Source: Alphaproteobacteria bacterium (GTDB lineage Bacteria > Pseudomonadota > Alphaproteobacteria > JAAXGF01). Taken from it: a stretch of DNA of 6,475 nucleotides. The translations under genes were made by a program, and so were the position numbers. The notes beneath the pieces were generated by a model that did no database searches, was not told where the DNA came from, and saw only the letters and a program-made list of their open reading frames with translations. Of this stretch, positions 1 to 6,379 are shown piece by piece. Position 1 is the first letter of the stretch, and each line of letters starts with the position of its first letter. The stretch is from the NCBI GenBank assembly GCA_012267605.1, contig JAAXGF010000072.1:1-6475 (forward strand), read 5' to 3'.

Positions 1-1117
1 CTCGAAGCCCGAAGTGCGCCCGGATAACCGAAATTCACCCCGTAACGATCCCAAATTCCAGAAAATCGCCAAGCCGACCGCAAGACCGGACGAACAACCG
101 ACGTCGCCAGGATCAAATTCATCAGAAATCAGAGTATTTAGAGGTCTCCAGTTGATTTACGGCTTCCACCGCATGTTCGTGGATTGGCCAACCTGCACTG
201 TGGTCAAGTGATCTTACCGAAGGTTAGATAGAGAATTAAGTATTTGATTCTAAAGCATGTTTTTAGATTAACTGAGCACAATACAGATTGTCAGGTGTGC
301 GAGCAGGTCGTCGTTGGCCTCATTCGTACGAATCGCTGGTCCGCAATCAAAAAGTCCCGAGTAACGAATGACGATTTGTTATGACGTCATTTATGGCAAC
401 CTTTCAGCGGGCCCGCGAACCCTTCGCCGAGCAGTTTCGGTACGCTGAATCCCTCGGTAAGGCCTATGAACCGAATGCGTCTGAACTTGCCGGGACGAGA
501 TTGGGTTTCGCGTAGTCACGTTGAATTTTTCTGTGGAAGGAACATCATTCGTATTATCGCCAATAAGCCTAACGCAATGAAAAATAAGGATCAATTTATA
601 TTTTTCGTTGGGGCGCCCGTCGCGGAATCGCTACGAATAACCATTTGTGAGAAACACAACATGGTAGTGAATGATCGATGCGCCTCGGCTTCTACCGGCG
701 GGTCAGTTGGCGCTTTTATAGAGTTCGAAGAGGTGAAATCAGACAAGTTTTGGAAAAAAACAATAATTTCTTACTTCCGTTGCCGCGCCATTGCGAGTAG
801 GCTTCGCCTTAGCGACGGTTCCGCGTGTCGACTTCTGTCGGCGGTAACAGGTCAATTATAGGGCGCCGCAGGGGTCATGCGCGAATGAGGAGCTTTTAGA
901 AGTTCGTGTGGACGAGGGAGGAAATTCTATGGAGGAAACCGGATTATGAGCCGTTTCGCCGTAGTCCAAGGACCCTTCGGACGAGATCGGGATGCCATTG
1001 AAACCGGGATGTTTTGTACCGGTAAAAAGTTGGTCTTCCGCCTGGCCCAGTTTGGCCGCGTCCGCACGGCAAGACGGCGTCCCGAACAATTCTAATCCTT
1101 GCCAGGGGAGAAGCTAC
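1..1117. other. Gene-poor region upstream of amt
   Basis: No coding region is supportable here. The plus-strand frame ending at 211 is open to the left edge and could be the tail of a gene outside the window, but its sequence is low in information and unrecognised. A 131-codon plus-strand frame at 466-861 has a poorly spaced AAGG before its ATG, no recognisable motif and no partner gene. Small palindromes are visible: ATTCGTACGAAT at 322-333, ATGACGTCAT at 381-390, and AATGACG (367-373) facing CGTCATT (385-391). They could be operators or chance. The base composition is more AT-rich than the genes to the right, which fits intergenic or decayed DNA. The promoter of amt should lie in the right-hand part, but I could not identify it. 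Confidence 0.5.
1104..1110 (+). promoter_or_regulatory. Ribosome binding site of amt
   Basis: AGGGGAG lies 7 nt before the ATG at 1118. It decides the start, because the longer in-frame alternative from 992 lacks such a site and would bury the signal peptide behind 42 unrelated residues. Confidence 0.8.
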
Positions 1118-2431
1118 ATGAGAATGACGAAGACCCAGACAGTAATTTTTTCATTTATCGCCCTGTTCGCGGCGATACTTCCATCAATCGCTATGGCGGA
1201 TGGGCATGAATCTCCGCTCGACACGGGTGATACCGCGTGGATGCTGACATCTTCTGTGCTCGTGTTGATGATGACCATCCCCGGTCTTTCACTGTTTTAT
1301 GCGGGTATGGTTCGCAGCAAGAACGTGTTGTCCGTGTTCATGCAGTGTTTTACGATCACCTGCTTGATGACCGTCGTTTGGTACGTATGGGGATATAGCT
1401 TGGCGTTCAGCGACGGGGGGCCGATGAATGCCTTCGTCGGCGGACTGTCTAATTTGTTCCACGCAAACGTCGGATGGGATTCGCTATCCGGAACAATTCC
1501 CGAGACAGTGTTCTCGATGTTCCAGCTTACATTCGCAGTCATTACGCCGGCACTGGTTTGCGGCGCATTCGCGGAACGCATGAAGTTTTCCGCGCTGTGC
1601 TGGTTTGCCGTGCTTTGGGTCACCATTGTGTACTGTCCCATCACCCACTGGGTATGGGGTGGCGGCTGGCTCACAGAAATGGGTTTGCTGGACTTTGCTG
1701 GTGGCACCGTCGTGCACCTGAACTGCGGTATCGCGGCACTGGTCGCGGCCCTCGTTCTCGGTCGTCGGAAGGGATTCCCCGATACGCCCATGCCGCCGCA
1801 TAACCTCGGATTCAGCGTCGTCGGCGCGTCCCTGCTGTGGGTCGGCTGGTTCGGCTTCAATGCCGGTAGCGCACTTGCATCGGGCACTGGCGCAGGCATG
1901 GCGATGTTGGTCACGCATATCGGCGCGGCTTGCGGTTCCTTGGCGTGGATGTTCACCGAGTGGATGAAGCGCGGGAAGCCTTCCGTACTCGGAATCATCA
2001 CCGGCATGGTCGCTGGTCTCGGGACCATTACGCCCGCATCCGGGTTCGTTGGACCCGCCGGCGCCCTGATCATCGGTACCGTTGCCGGGGTTGTTTGCTT
2101 CTTCGCAACGAATACGATGAAGCAAGTCCTGCATATCGACGATTCGCTCGACGTTATGCCCGTCCACGGCGTGGGCGGTATTACCGGCACCCTGTTGGTC
2201 GGTGTGTTCGTCGGGACCTTGGGCGGCGCAGGCTTGGCCGAGGGAATGACCATGGGAGCTCAAATCGGTGTCCAATTCGTTGGCATCATCGCCGTAGCGA
2301 TCTACTGCGGTGTCCTGAGCTTCATCATCTACAAGGTGATCGATCTCTTTATCGGTCTGCGCGTAACTTCAGACGAAGAAACCGAAGGACTGGACATTGT
2401 CCTGCACGACGAGCGTGGATACGATATCTAA
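1118..2431 (+). CDS. amt: Ammonium transporter (Amt/AmtB family)
   Basis: A 437-aa inner-membrane channel of the Amt/MEP/Rh family that brings ammonium (as NH3 plus proton) into the cell as a trimer. The ATG at 1118 is preceded by AGGGGAG at 1104-1110 with a 7-nt gap; an in-frame upstream ATG at 992 would put non-hydrophobic sequence before the signal peptide. Residues 1-27 look like a signal peptide ending in AMA. The family residues occur at a constant offset of 32 from E. coli AmtB numbering: F139 and F247 (Phe gate), W180 and S251 (external site), D192 in LDFAGGTVVH, and the twin pore histidines H200 and H350 (MPVHGVGG). About eleven hydrophobic segments follow the signal peptide. The C-terminal tail from about 413 (GLRVTSDEETEGLD...HDERGY) is the conserved cytoplasmic tail that contacts PII proteins in known homologues. 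No glnK is adjacent, so the PII partner must be encoded elsewhere. It appears to be a single-gene transcript ending at the terminator just downstream. Confidence 0.97.
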   Translation: MRMTKTQTVIFSFIALFAAILPSIAMADGHESPLDTGDTAWMLTSSVLVLMMTIPGLSLFYAGMVRSKNVLSVFMQCFTITCLMTVVWYVWGYSLAFSDGGPMNAFVGGLSNLFHANVGWDSLSGTIPETVFSMFQLTFAVITPALVCGAFAERMKFSALCWFAVLWVTIVYCPITHWVWGGGWLTEMGLLDFAGGTVVHLNCGIAALVAALVLGRRKGFPDTPMPPHNLGFSVVGASLLWVGWFGFNAGSALASGTGAGMAMLVTHIGAACGSLAWMFTEWMKRGKPSVLGIITGMVAGLGTITPASGFVGPAGALIIGTVAGVVCFFATNTMKQVLHIDDSLDVMPVHGVGGITGTLLVGVFVGTLGGAGLAEGMTMGAQIGVQFVGIIAVAIYCGVLSFIIYKVIDLFIGLRVTSDEETEGLDIVLHDERGYDI

Positions 2432-2456
2432 GAATCGTTCAATCTCTAATTCTCTT

Positions 2457-2483
2457 GGGCGCCCTAACGGGCGCCCTTTTTTT
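2457..2483 (+). terminator. Rho-independent terminator of amt
   Basis: A perfect 8-bp GC stem, GGGCGCCC (2457-2464) and GGGCGCCC (2469-2476), closes a TAAC loop and is followed directly by seven T residues (2477-2483). It starts 26 nt after the amt stop codon. There is no T run on the other side of the stem, so it should work for plus-strand transcripts only and not for the convergent gene at 2579-3064. Confidence 0.95.
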
Positions 2484-2578
2484 CGGCGAAATTGAAGATT
2501 TGTGCGATCGGCAGAATGAGAATGGCGGCCGGAGATATGGCGCGATGGCTTTAGCGACCAGTCCCAACGCGAAGTGCC

Positions 2579-3064
2579 CTATTGGGCGCGTTCTGCTTCT
2601 CCGCGCGTGGCACGAATTTCCCGCCAAAGTTGGCTCAGACCAGCGCCCAACACGTTGCAAACCACGGCTGCGTTCCAGGTAATGGTCAAAAGCGGTGGCA
2701 GGTCGCGGAGCAAACCGAACCAAATCATCACTGCGACGATCCCGAATGAAAGAACGGTATCGACGGCGAGAAGCAAGTTTTCCCATCTGTGATCGGCGAT
2801 GGAGCGGTCAATCGTGCGACCGACGTTGGACAGCACACAGTAGGAAACGCTGGTGGGTACGCTCAGCGACAAAAAATTCAGTACGGCGTCCATCGCGCCC
2901 CAGGCAAATATGAAGGTGCCTAACGGCCCGTTCAGTTGTTCTATCACCGTCCACCCAGCAACCACCTTAAAGACGGCGAAAGGGATACCAACGAGCATGA
3001 CGCTCGGGAGACGTTCTAAAAATCGTGTTTCCATATCTTCCATCCAGCGCAACACATTTTGCAT
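2579..3064 (-). CDS. Small multi-pass membrane protein, unknown function
   Basis: A predicted 161-aa integral membrane protein that I do not recognise. Hydrophobic segments appear at about residues 20-39, 49-70, 96-119 and 125-145, suggesting four transmembrane helices. The intervening stretch, about 78-98 (LSNVGRTIDRSIADHRWENL), and the Arg-rich C-terminal end (REIRATRGEAERAQ) are charged. No catalytic or metal-binding motif is visible. The gene converges on amt and is divergent from the methyltransferase-like gene, with about 330 bp between their starts. The start is uncertain: the ATG at 3064 has only a weak upstream purine match, and ATGs at codons 8 and 11 are alternatives that keep all predicted helices. 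Consistent hydrophobic periodicity and host-like composition argue that it is real. I infer no function. Confidence 0.72.
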   Translation of the reverse strand: MQNVLRWMEDMETRFLERLPSVMLVGIPFAVFKVVAGWTVIEQLNGPLGTFIFAWGAMDAVLNFLSLSVPTSVSYCVLSNVGRTIDRSIADHRWENLLLAVDTVLSFGIVAVMIWFGLLRDLPPLLTITWNAAVVCNVLGAGLSQLWREIRATRGEAERAQ

Positions 3065-3396
3065 GCTTAGCTCACAGCCATCGAGCAGTCAAAATCGTGC
3101 CGATACGCCTCGCCAAGAAATCGGTAAATGAAGTATTCTGGGAATGGATCGAGTTGACGCCCCGATAGCAAAGCTCGATCGGTTCAGCTGGTAGGCTCGA
3201 AATTACATCGCTGGGTTGGGCGTTTCCGATTACAGGGGGTATCGCGCCGTTGAATTCCGAGAATCGCGTTGAGCTCTTCCCATTGCGAATTGAAGATGGG
3301 CATAACAGATTTACACGTGAACTATCCTCATGAAACCTCAGCTGCGCCTCGTCTCGCTTGGCCATCCGCGTTCGCCTTGGCACGAGGGCCCGCACC
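3065..3396. other. Divergent intergenic region
   Basis: About 330 bp between the start of the membrane protein (minus) and the preferred start of the methyltransferase-like gene (plus). Promoters for both should lie here, but I see no clear -35/-10 pair. A long minus-strand frame crosses the region (3072-3521) but is unrecognised and overlaps the methyltransferase coding sequence, so I treat it as spurious. A short plus-strand frame from ATG 3330 to a TAA at 3405-3407 overlaps the start region of the methyltransferase in a different frame. Confidence 0.5.
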
Positions 3397-4425
3397 GTGG
3401 GCCTTAACGCACCGAGCGCTGCGCTCCTTGCTGAGGCCCGGCGCGCCGGTGTTTCGTTTACAGAGACCATCACAATCGGACGCATGGGACTCGCCGTACC
3501 TGAGGCCGAGCTTACCGCCATTGCGCAAGGCTTGGTTCTACCGCTGGATTCGGGCCGAGAGCTCGTGCGGGATCGCTACGCCGACAGGTTCTTTTCGTGC
3601 CTACTGGGCGCTGCGCGGGTACGTGCAATCGATTATTCCAAGTATCAACAAGCGGACGTTATCCACGACCTGAACCAGCCGGTTCCCAAGGAGCTTCATG
3701 AAAGCTGCGACGTCTGTTTCGATGGCGGCACCATGGAGCACGTTTTCGATGTCAGGCAAGTGCTCGCCAATTATATGAACCTGGTGAAAACTGGTGGTCA
3801 TGTGTTCATTAACGTTCCCGCGAACAATCTTTTTGGACACGGGTTCTACCAATTCAGCAGCGAATTCTTTTATCGCGTCTTCGCGCCCGCGAATGGCTTC
3901 GTCGTGCGCGATATGCTGGTAATCGAATCGCCATTCATAAGTGTCGAAGTTAGCCGCGATTGGCGCTGCTACCGCACGGTCGATCCTGCCGACGTCGGCA
4001 AACGCGTCCGGCTGGTATCCGATAAACCGCTCATGATCTTTGTCCACGCCGAAAAAGTAGAGCGCCTAAAACCTTTTGCCCAACCGCCGCTGCAAAGTGA
4101 CTATCAGACGCGTTGGTCGCGCGAGGAGCCGAGCCAAAATGAACCGGCACGTAATGCCGAATTTCGCAACCATGTTTCACGACAGTTCGCCTATCTGACA
4201 TGGTGGCAGGAAATTCGGCGCCGACTTAAGCAGCGTCGTAAGCACAGCCTGTCCAACCGAAAATTCTGGGAATTATATACAATAGTGCCACACAAGCATC
4301 AATACCCAATTGACTTTGGTGGCCCGTTGGCGGCACAATCCCACGGTTCAGGCAATCATGCCCTAAATTACCGAGGAGCAGAGCAACATGGAACGAGAAC
4401 AAATGCAGGCGCAGCCCGCAAGTAG
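3397..4425 (+). CDS. SAM-dependent methyltransferase-like protein, 3' end replaced by IS
   Basis: Encodes 342 aa from GTG 3397. This start has GAGGG at 3384-3388, 8 nt upstream; the longest in-frame start is TTG 3358, with no such site. The central part resembles class I methyltransferase-like proteins: an acidic strand end (AIDYSKYQQADVIHDLNQ, about 77-94), then DVCFDGGTMEHVFD (about 105-118), then KTGGHVFINVPANN and GHGFYQFSSEFFYRVF (about 131-162). A classical GxGxG loop is not visible, so SAM binding is inferred from the fold-like pattern. The substrate is unknown. Codons up to about residue 290 are host sequence. From the Trp codon at 4267-4269 onward, the 52-residue tail is read through the left end of an IS1595-family element and overlaps the first passenger gene. 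In the reconstructed empty site the gene would end after FTPTRP at the TAG at 6427-6429, giving 296 aa. Loss of only six residues may leave the enzyme active. Confidence 0.75.
   Translation: MGLNAPSAALLAEARRAGVSFTETITIGRMGLAVPEAELTAIAQGLVLPLDSGRELVRDRYADRFFSCLLGAARVRAIDYSKYQQADVIHDLNQPVPKELHESCDVCFDGGTMEHVFDVRQVLANYMNLVKTGGHVFINVPANNLFGHGFYQFSSEFFYRVFAPANGFVVRDMLVIESPFISVEVSRDWRCYRTVDPADVGKRVRLVSDKPLMIFVHAEKVERLKPFAQPPLQSDYQTRWSREEPSQNEPARNAEFRNHVSRQFAYLTWWQEIRRRLKQRRKHSLSNRKFWELYTIVPHKHQYPIDFGGPLAAQSHGSGNHALNYRGAEQHGTRTNAGAARK
4260..4267 (+). repeat. Target site duplication, left copy
   Basis: AAAATTCT directly precedes the GGG that opens the left inverted repeat. The identical 8-mer follows the right inverted repeat at 6402-6409. 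Eight base pairs is the duplication length known for the IS1595 family, which confirms the element borders. It lies inside the methyltransferase-like reading frame. Confidence 0.95.
4268..4289 (+). repeat. Left terminal inverted repeat
   Basis: It begins GGGAATTATATACAAT and continues with AGTGCC. Against the inverse of the right end, 21 of 22 positions match; the mismatch is at position 17 (A here, C at the right end). The family is known to begin its ends with G residues. Confidence 0.95.
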
Positions 4426-4546
4426 GCACCAGCCTACGAAGGCGGAGATGGAAGAACCCATCGCAATCAATGGCACGCCCGAGGATATCGCCAAGGCGAT
4501 GCTCGAAGGCGGGGCTGAGCGTATTGAGACGACGCAAGCAGCCTAA
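4388..4546 (+). CDS. 52-aa passenger protein of the IS element
   Basis: A small protein of 52 residues, starting MEREQMQAQP and ending ERIETTQAA. The ATG at 4388 follows GAGGAG at 4373-4378 with a 9-nt gap, a convincing ribosome binding site. The N-terminal half is polar and probably disordered. The C-terminal half, EEPIAINGTPEDIAKAMLEG, reads as a short strand followed by an amphipathic helix. I have the impression that small proteins with a PEEIA(K/R)A-like segment occur near transposases, but I cannot verify this here and assign no function. It overlaps the element-derived tail of the methyltransferase-like frame (to 4425) in another frame. A weak promoter, TTGACT (4310-4315) with CACAAT (4334-4339) at 18-nt spacing, could serve it and the lipoprotein downstream. 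Confidence 0.7.
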   Translation: MEREQMQAQPASRHQPTKAEMEEPIAINGTPEDIAKAMLEGGAERIETTQAA

Positions 4547-4568
4547 ACACCCAACGTAATTCACCAAA

Positions 4569-4710
4569 GCACTATCGCGCAAAGGCCCTAAGCCGGGCCT
4601 CCTGCGAATAGAAGAGTCCGGTACAGCGGGGGATTGGCCGTCCACCGTGGGCGAATAAGCAGGTTTCGCAAACTCTGCGCGATAGTGCGTGGCCCGGCAC
4701 CAAGGCCGGG
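4569..4710 (+). other. Strongly self-complementary intercistronic segment
   Basis: Between the two plus-strand passengers lie several exact inverted repeats. GCACTATCGCGCA (4569-4581) pairs with TGCGCGATAGTGC (4676-4688), 13 bp perfect. GCCGGGCC (4592-4599) pairs with GGCCCGGC (4691-4698), 8 bp perfect. These two stems interleave, which is pseudoknot topology. Competing local hairpins are GGCCC/GGGCC (4584-4588 with 4595-4599), GCAGGTTT/AAAC-T-CTGC (4659-4666 with 4670-4678) and CCCGGC/GCCGGG (4693-4698 with 4705-4710). The last hairpin ends 8 nt before the lipoprotein ribosome binding site. This could be a structured leader controlling the lipoprotein gene, a small RNA, or an element-specific DNA site. 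I recognise no known RNA family in it. Confidence 0.55.
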
Positions 4711-4717
4711 AAAGCAC

Positions 4718-4723
4718 AAGGAG
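4718..4723 (+). promoter_or_regulatory. Ribosome binding site of passenger lipoprotein
   Basis: AAGGAG lies 7 nt before the ATG at 4731 and fixes that start over the longer frame from 4689, which would place 14 charged residues before the lipoprotein signal. The 9-mer GGAGCAGAG here (4720-4728) recurs exactly at 4375-4383 before the 52-aa gene. Confidence 0.75.
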
Positions 4724-4730
4724 CAGAGGA

Positions 4731-5198
4731 ATGAGAATATTAGTGTCTCTCTTGGCGTTAGCCACGTTCTTGGTCAGTTGCACGCCGTGGGTACCGATGA
4801 ACAAGCCCTATTCCCGAGAGTTCGACTTTGGCAAGGACTTGGCTTGGCGCGGGCTCATGGATTACTTCACAAAGCATGACATCCAGATCAAGACTATCGA
4901 AAAGGACAGCGGGGTTGTCTATGCGGAAAAGCAATTTGCTGCGAGCGACATACTCACACTTCATGCTGATTGTGGGCTAGGACTAGGGGTTAATCCGAAC
5001 GATATTGGTTCTGTCAGTTTCAATGCGTTTGTTATCGAGGATGAACCGAACGAATCTAAGGTAACGATCAATGCTAGTTTTACGCAACCAGTGCTGGTTT
5101 ACACCGGTTTCGCAAACGTGCCTCAAAATCGACAATGTAATTCTAATGGGAAGCTTGAGGAAGGAATCCTCAACTACATCGAGAACTTTAACTACTGA
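4731..5198 (+). CDS. Predicted lipoprotein, IS passenger
   Basis: A 155-aa predicted lipoprotein. The start has a hydrophobic signal with lipobox LVSC; cleavage before Cys17 would leave a lipid-anchored mature protein in the cell envelope. The mature part has a motif-like stretch DIQIKTIEKDSGVVYAEKQF (about 50-69), two further cysteines at 81 and 136 that could form a disulfide, a beta-rich middle, and a C-terminal CNSNGKLEEGILNYI (about 136-150). I recall an arrangement of a KDSG segment followed by C-x-S-x-G-x-LE in uncharacterised bacterial lipoproteins, but I cannot name a family. It lies inside an IS1595-family element and does not resemble a transposition or antibiotic-resistance protein. 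Its stop overlaps the stop of the minus-strand 60-aa gene by 7 bp (5192-5198), and no terminator lies between them. The function is unknown. Confidence 0.85.
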   Translation: MRILVSLLALATFLVSCTPWVPMNKPYSREFDFGKDLAWRGLMDYFTKHDIQIKTIEKDSGVVYAEKQFAASDILTLHADCGLGLGVNPNDIGSVSFNAFVIEDEPNESKVTINASFTQPVLVYTGFANVPQNRQCNSNGKLEEGILNYIENFNY

Positions 5199-5374
5199 GA
5201 ACTACCAACCTTTTGGATTGACGCAACCACGGCTTTTGGAACCACGGCGACAACCTCCCCTGATTTTTTGAATGTGTAAGTGTCGCATGAGGGATCAAAT
5301 CCGTTAACGCTGTCCGCTTCAACGTAAGGATCGCCATCGCAGCCGGATTTGTATTTGATGTGGTATGTGTTCAT
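5192..5374 (-). CDS. 60-aa protein encoded downstream of the transposase
   Basis: A 60-residue protein, MNTYHIKYKSG to IQKVGSSQ, whose ATG at 5374 lies 15 nt after the transposase stop codon on the same strand. AAAGG sits 8 nt before the ATG, so it is probably co-transcribed and separately translated. The sequence alternates short polar and hydrophobic runs (YHIKYKSG, YVEADSVNGF, YTFKKSGEVVAVVPKAVVASIQKV). This suggests a small all-beta domain with a final helix or strand, of the kind where a short protein ends in GEVVA.VP...V.SI. Two cysteines are present, at positions 12 and 30. I assign no function; an accessory or regulatory role in transposition is possible from position alone. It converges with the lipoprotein gene. 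Confidence 0.65.
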   Translation of the reverse strand: MNTYHIKYKSGCDGDPYVEADSVNGFDPSCDTYTFKKSGEVVAVVPKAVVASIQKVGSSQ

Positions 5375-5389
5375 CTCTGTTACCTTTGC

Positions 5390-6325
5390 CTATGCGGTCA
5401 AATCCAAGTAGGTAAGGCGCTTTCCATTCATGCCAGTAGCAATCAGCGTCATCTGGTCAAACGTGTCGTGCGGGCGCATGTTGTGCCGTCCGGCGAACTC
5501 GTTGACGTACCTCTGCATGTGCTTTTCGCTCATCTTGTGGAAGGTGCCCTTGTGCGCCCGCTTGAGCATCGACCAGAAGGACTCGATGCCGTTGGTGTGC
5601 GCCTGCCCCTTGACGTATTCGCCAGCGCTATGCTTCACGGCTTCGCGGTTCGGCAGACCTTCGTAAGCCTTGGCTTCGTCGGTGTAGACGGTGGCACCGT
5701 CTTCGGCGTGGGCCTTGACAAAGCCATGTAGAGTTTCTTTGTCGGCGCCATCGACCACGGAGGCGCTAACTGCGTTGGTTGCCCTATCCTTCGCTCCCAT
5801 GATGGTGGTTTTGCCCTGGGTCCAGTTCTCACGGAGCCGCTTCTTGCCGTGTTTGTTCTTCTCTTTGCCGCCCATATACGTCTCGTCGAATTCGACCGGA
5901 CCGCCGAAGGGTGACTTACGGTTCTTCCATGTCTCTCGGATGCGATGGGCCATAAACCATGCGCTCTTTTGCGTAATGCCCAAGTCGCGGTGTAGTTTCA
6001 TGCTGGACACGCCCTTGAGGTTGGTGGCGAACAAGAAGTAAGCGATTGCCCATTTGTCGTAAGGGATATTCGAGCACTCAAGCGCCGACTTAGTTCTCAC
6101 AGAGAAGCGTTTGCCGCACTCCTTGCTCCGGCACCTGTAGGGCATGGACTTGTGGTTGGCCCCGCACAGAATGTCCGTATGCCCGCAATATGGGCAATGC
6201 GGCCCGTTGGGCCAACGCAGATCGGTGAACCATTTCTCCGCCGTAGCCGCGTCTGGGAACATCCGAACGATCTCCATCAACGTCATGCCTTCGCGGAAGT
6301 GTTTTCCTGGTGCCTTGTGTGCCAT
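5390..6325 (-). CDS. IS1595-family transposase (ISXO2-like)
   Basis: A 311-aa DDE transposase that cuts and joins the element ends. An N-terminal helical part (about 1-38) is followed by a zinc ribbon, C44-x2-C47 and C65-x4-C70 (HCPYCGH...YRCRSKECGKRF). A helix-turn-helix-like stretch follows at about 103-130. The catalytic domain shows D148 in EFDETYMGGK, D216 in VYTDEAKAY and E248 in HTNGIESFWSMLKR, followed by K255: a complete DDE set with the typical N-x2-E and K of the IS1595 family. The ATG at 6325 is chosen because GGAG lies about 10 nt upstream and it sits just downstream of a strong promoter. The longer frame from 6403 would start outside the element and run through the inverted repeat and promoter. 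No frameshift or missing catalytic residue is seen, so the enzyme should be active. Confidence 0.96.
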   Translation of the reverse strand: MAHKAPGKHFREGMTLMEIVRMFPDAATAEKWFTDLRWPNGPHCPYCGHTDILCGANHKSMPYRCRSKECGKRFSVRTKSALECSNIPYDKWAIAYFLFATNLKGVSSMKLHRDLGITQKSAWFMAHRIRETWKNRKSPFGGPVEFDETYMGGKEKNKHGKKRLRENWTQGKTTIMGAKDRATNAVSASVVDGADKETLHGFVKAHAEDGATVYTDEAKAYEGLPNREAVKHSAGEYVKGQAHTNGIESFWSMLKRAHKGTFHKMSEKHMQRYVNEFAGRHNMRPHDTFDQMTLIATGMNGKRLTYLDLTA

Positions 6326-6344
6326 AACAACTCTCCGTTTGCAT

Positions 6345-6357
6345 GGCACCATTGTAT
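6345..6357 (-). repeat. Internal copy of the terminal-repeat inner motif
   Basis: ATACAATGGTGCC on the minus strand repeats the inner part of the right terminal repeat, ATACAATCGTGCC (6380-6392), at 12 of 13 positions and exactly 35 bp away in the same orientation. It overlaps the -10 box of the transposase promoter. No such second copy is seen near the left end. It may be a subterminal binding site for the transposase. Confidence 0.6.
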
Positions 6358-6379
6358 GAAACCACGGGGTTATTGTCAA
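6351..6379 (-). promoter_or_regulatory. Sigma-70-like promoter of the transposase
   Basis: On the minus strand, TTGACA (6374-6379) and TACAAT (6351-6356) are separated by exactly 17 nt, close to the ideal housekeeping promoter. The -35 box directly abuts the inner edge of the right inverted repeat. The -10 box lies within a second copy of an inverted-repeat motif, so transposase binding could block it. Confidence 0.8.

Noticed and set aside
394..408. Possible sigma-54 promoter: TGGCAACCTTTCAGC has GG and GC ten bases apart
   Set aside because: The -12 part is CAGC rather than TTGC and the site is about 710 bp before amt, so chance is more likely.
466..861. 131-codon plus-strand frame
   Set aside because: No motif, ribosome site only 3 nt from the ATG, and composition like the surrounding non-coding DNA.
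1297..2253. Long minus-strand frames inside amt (also 1484-2275)
   Set aside because: They lie antisense to a clear ammonium transporter and read as Pro/Thr-rich or random protein, typical of shadow frames in GC-rich genes.
3072..3521. 149-codon minus-strand frame in the divergent region
   Set aside because: It overlaps the methyltransferase-like coding region and has no recognisable domain or ribosome site.
4569..4710. Integron attC site, tRNA, or known small ribozyme
   Set aside because: No RYYYAAC/GTTRRRY core boxes, no cloverleaf, and no fit to hammerhead, HDV or twister core sequences by eye.
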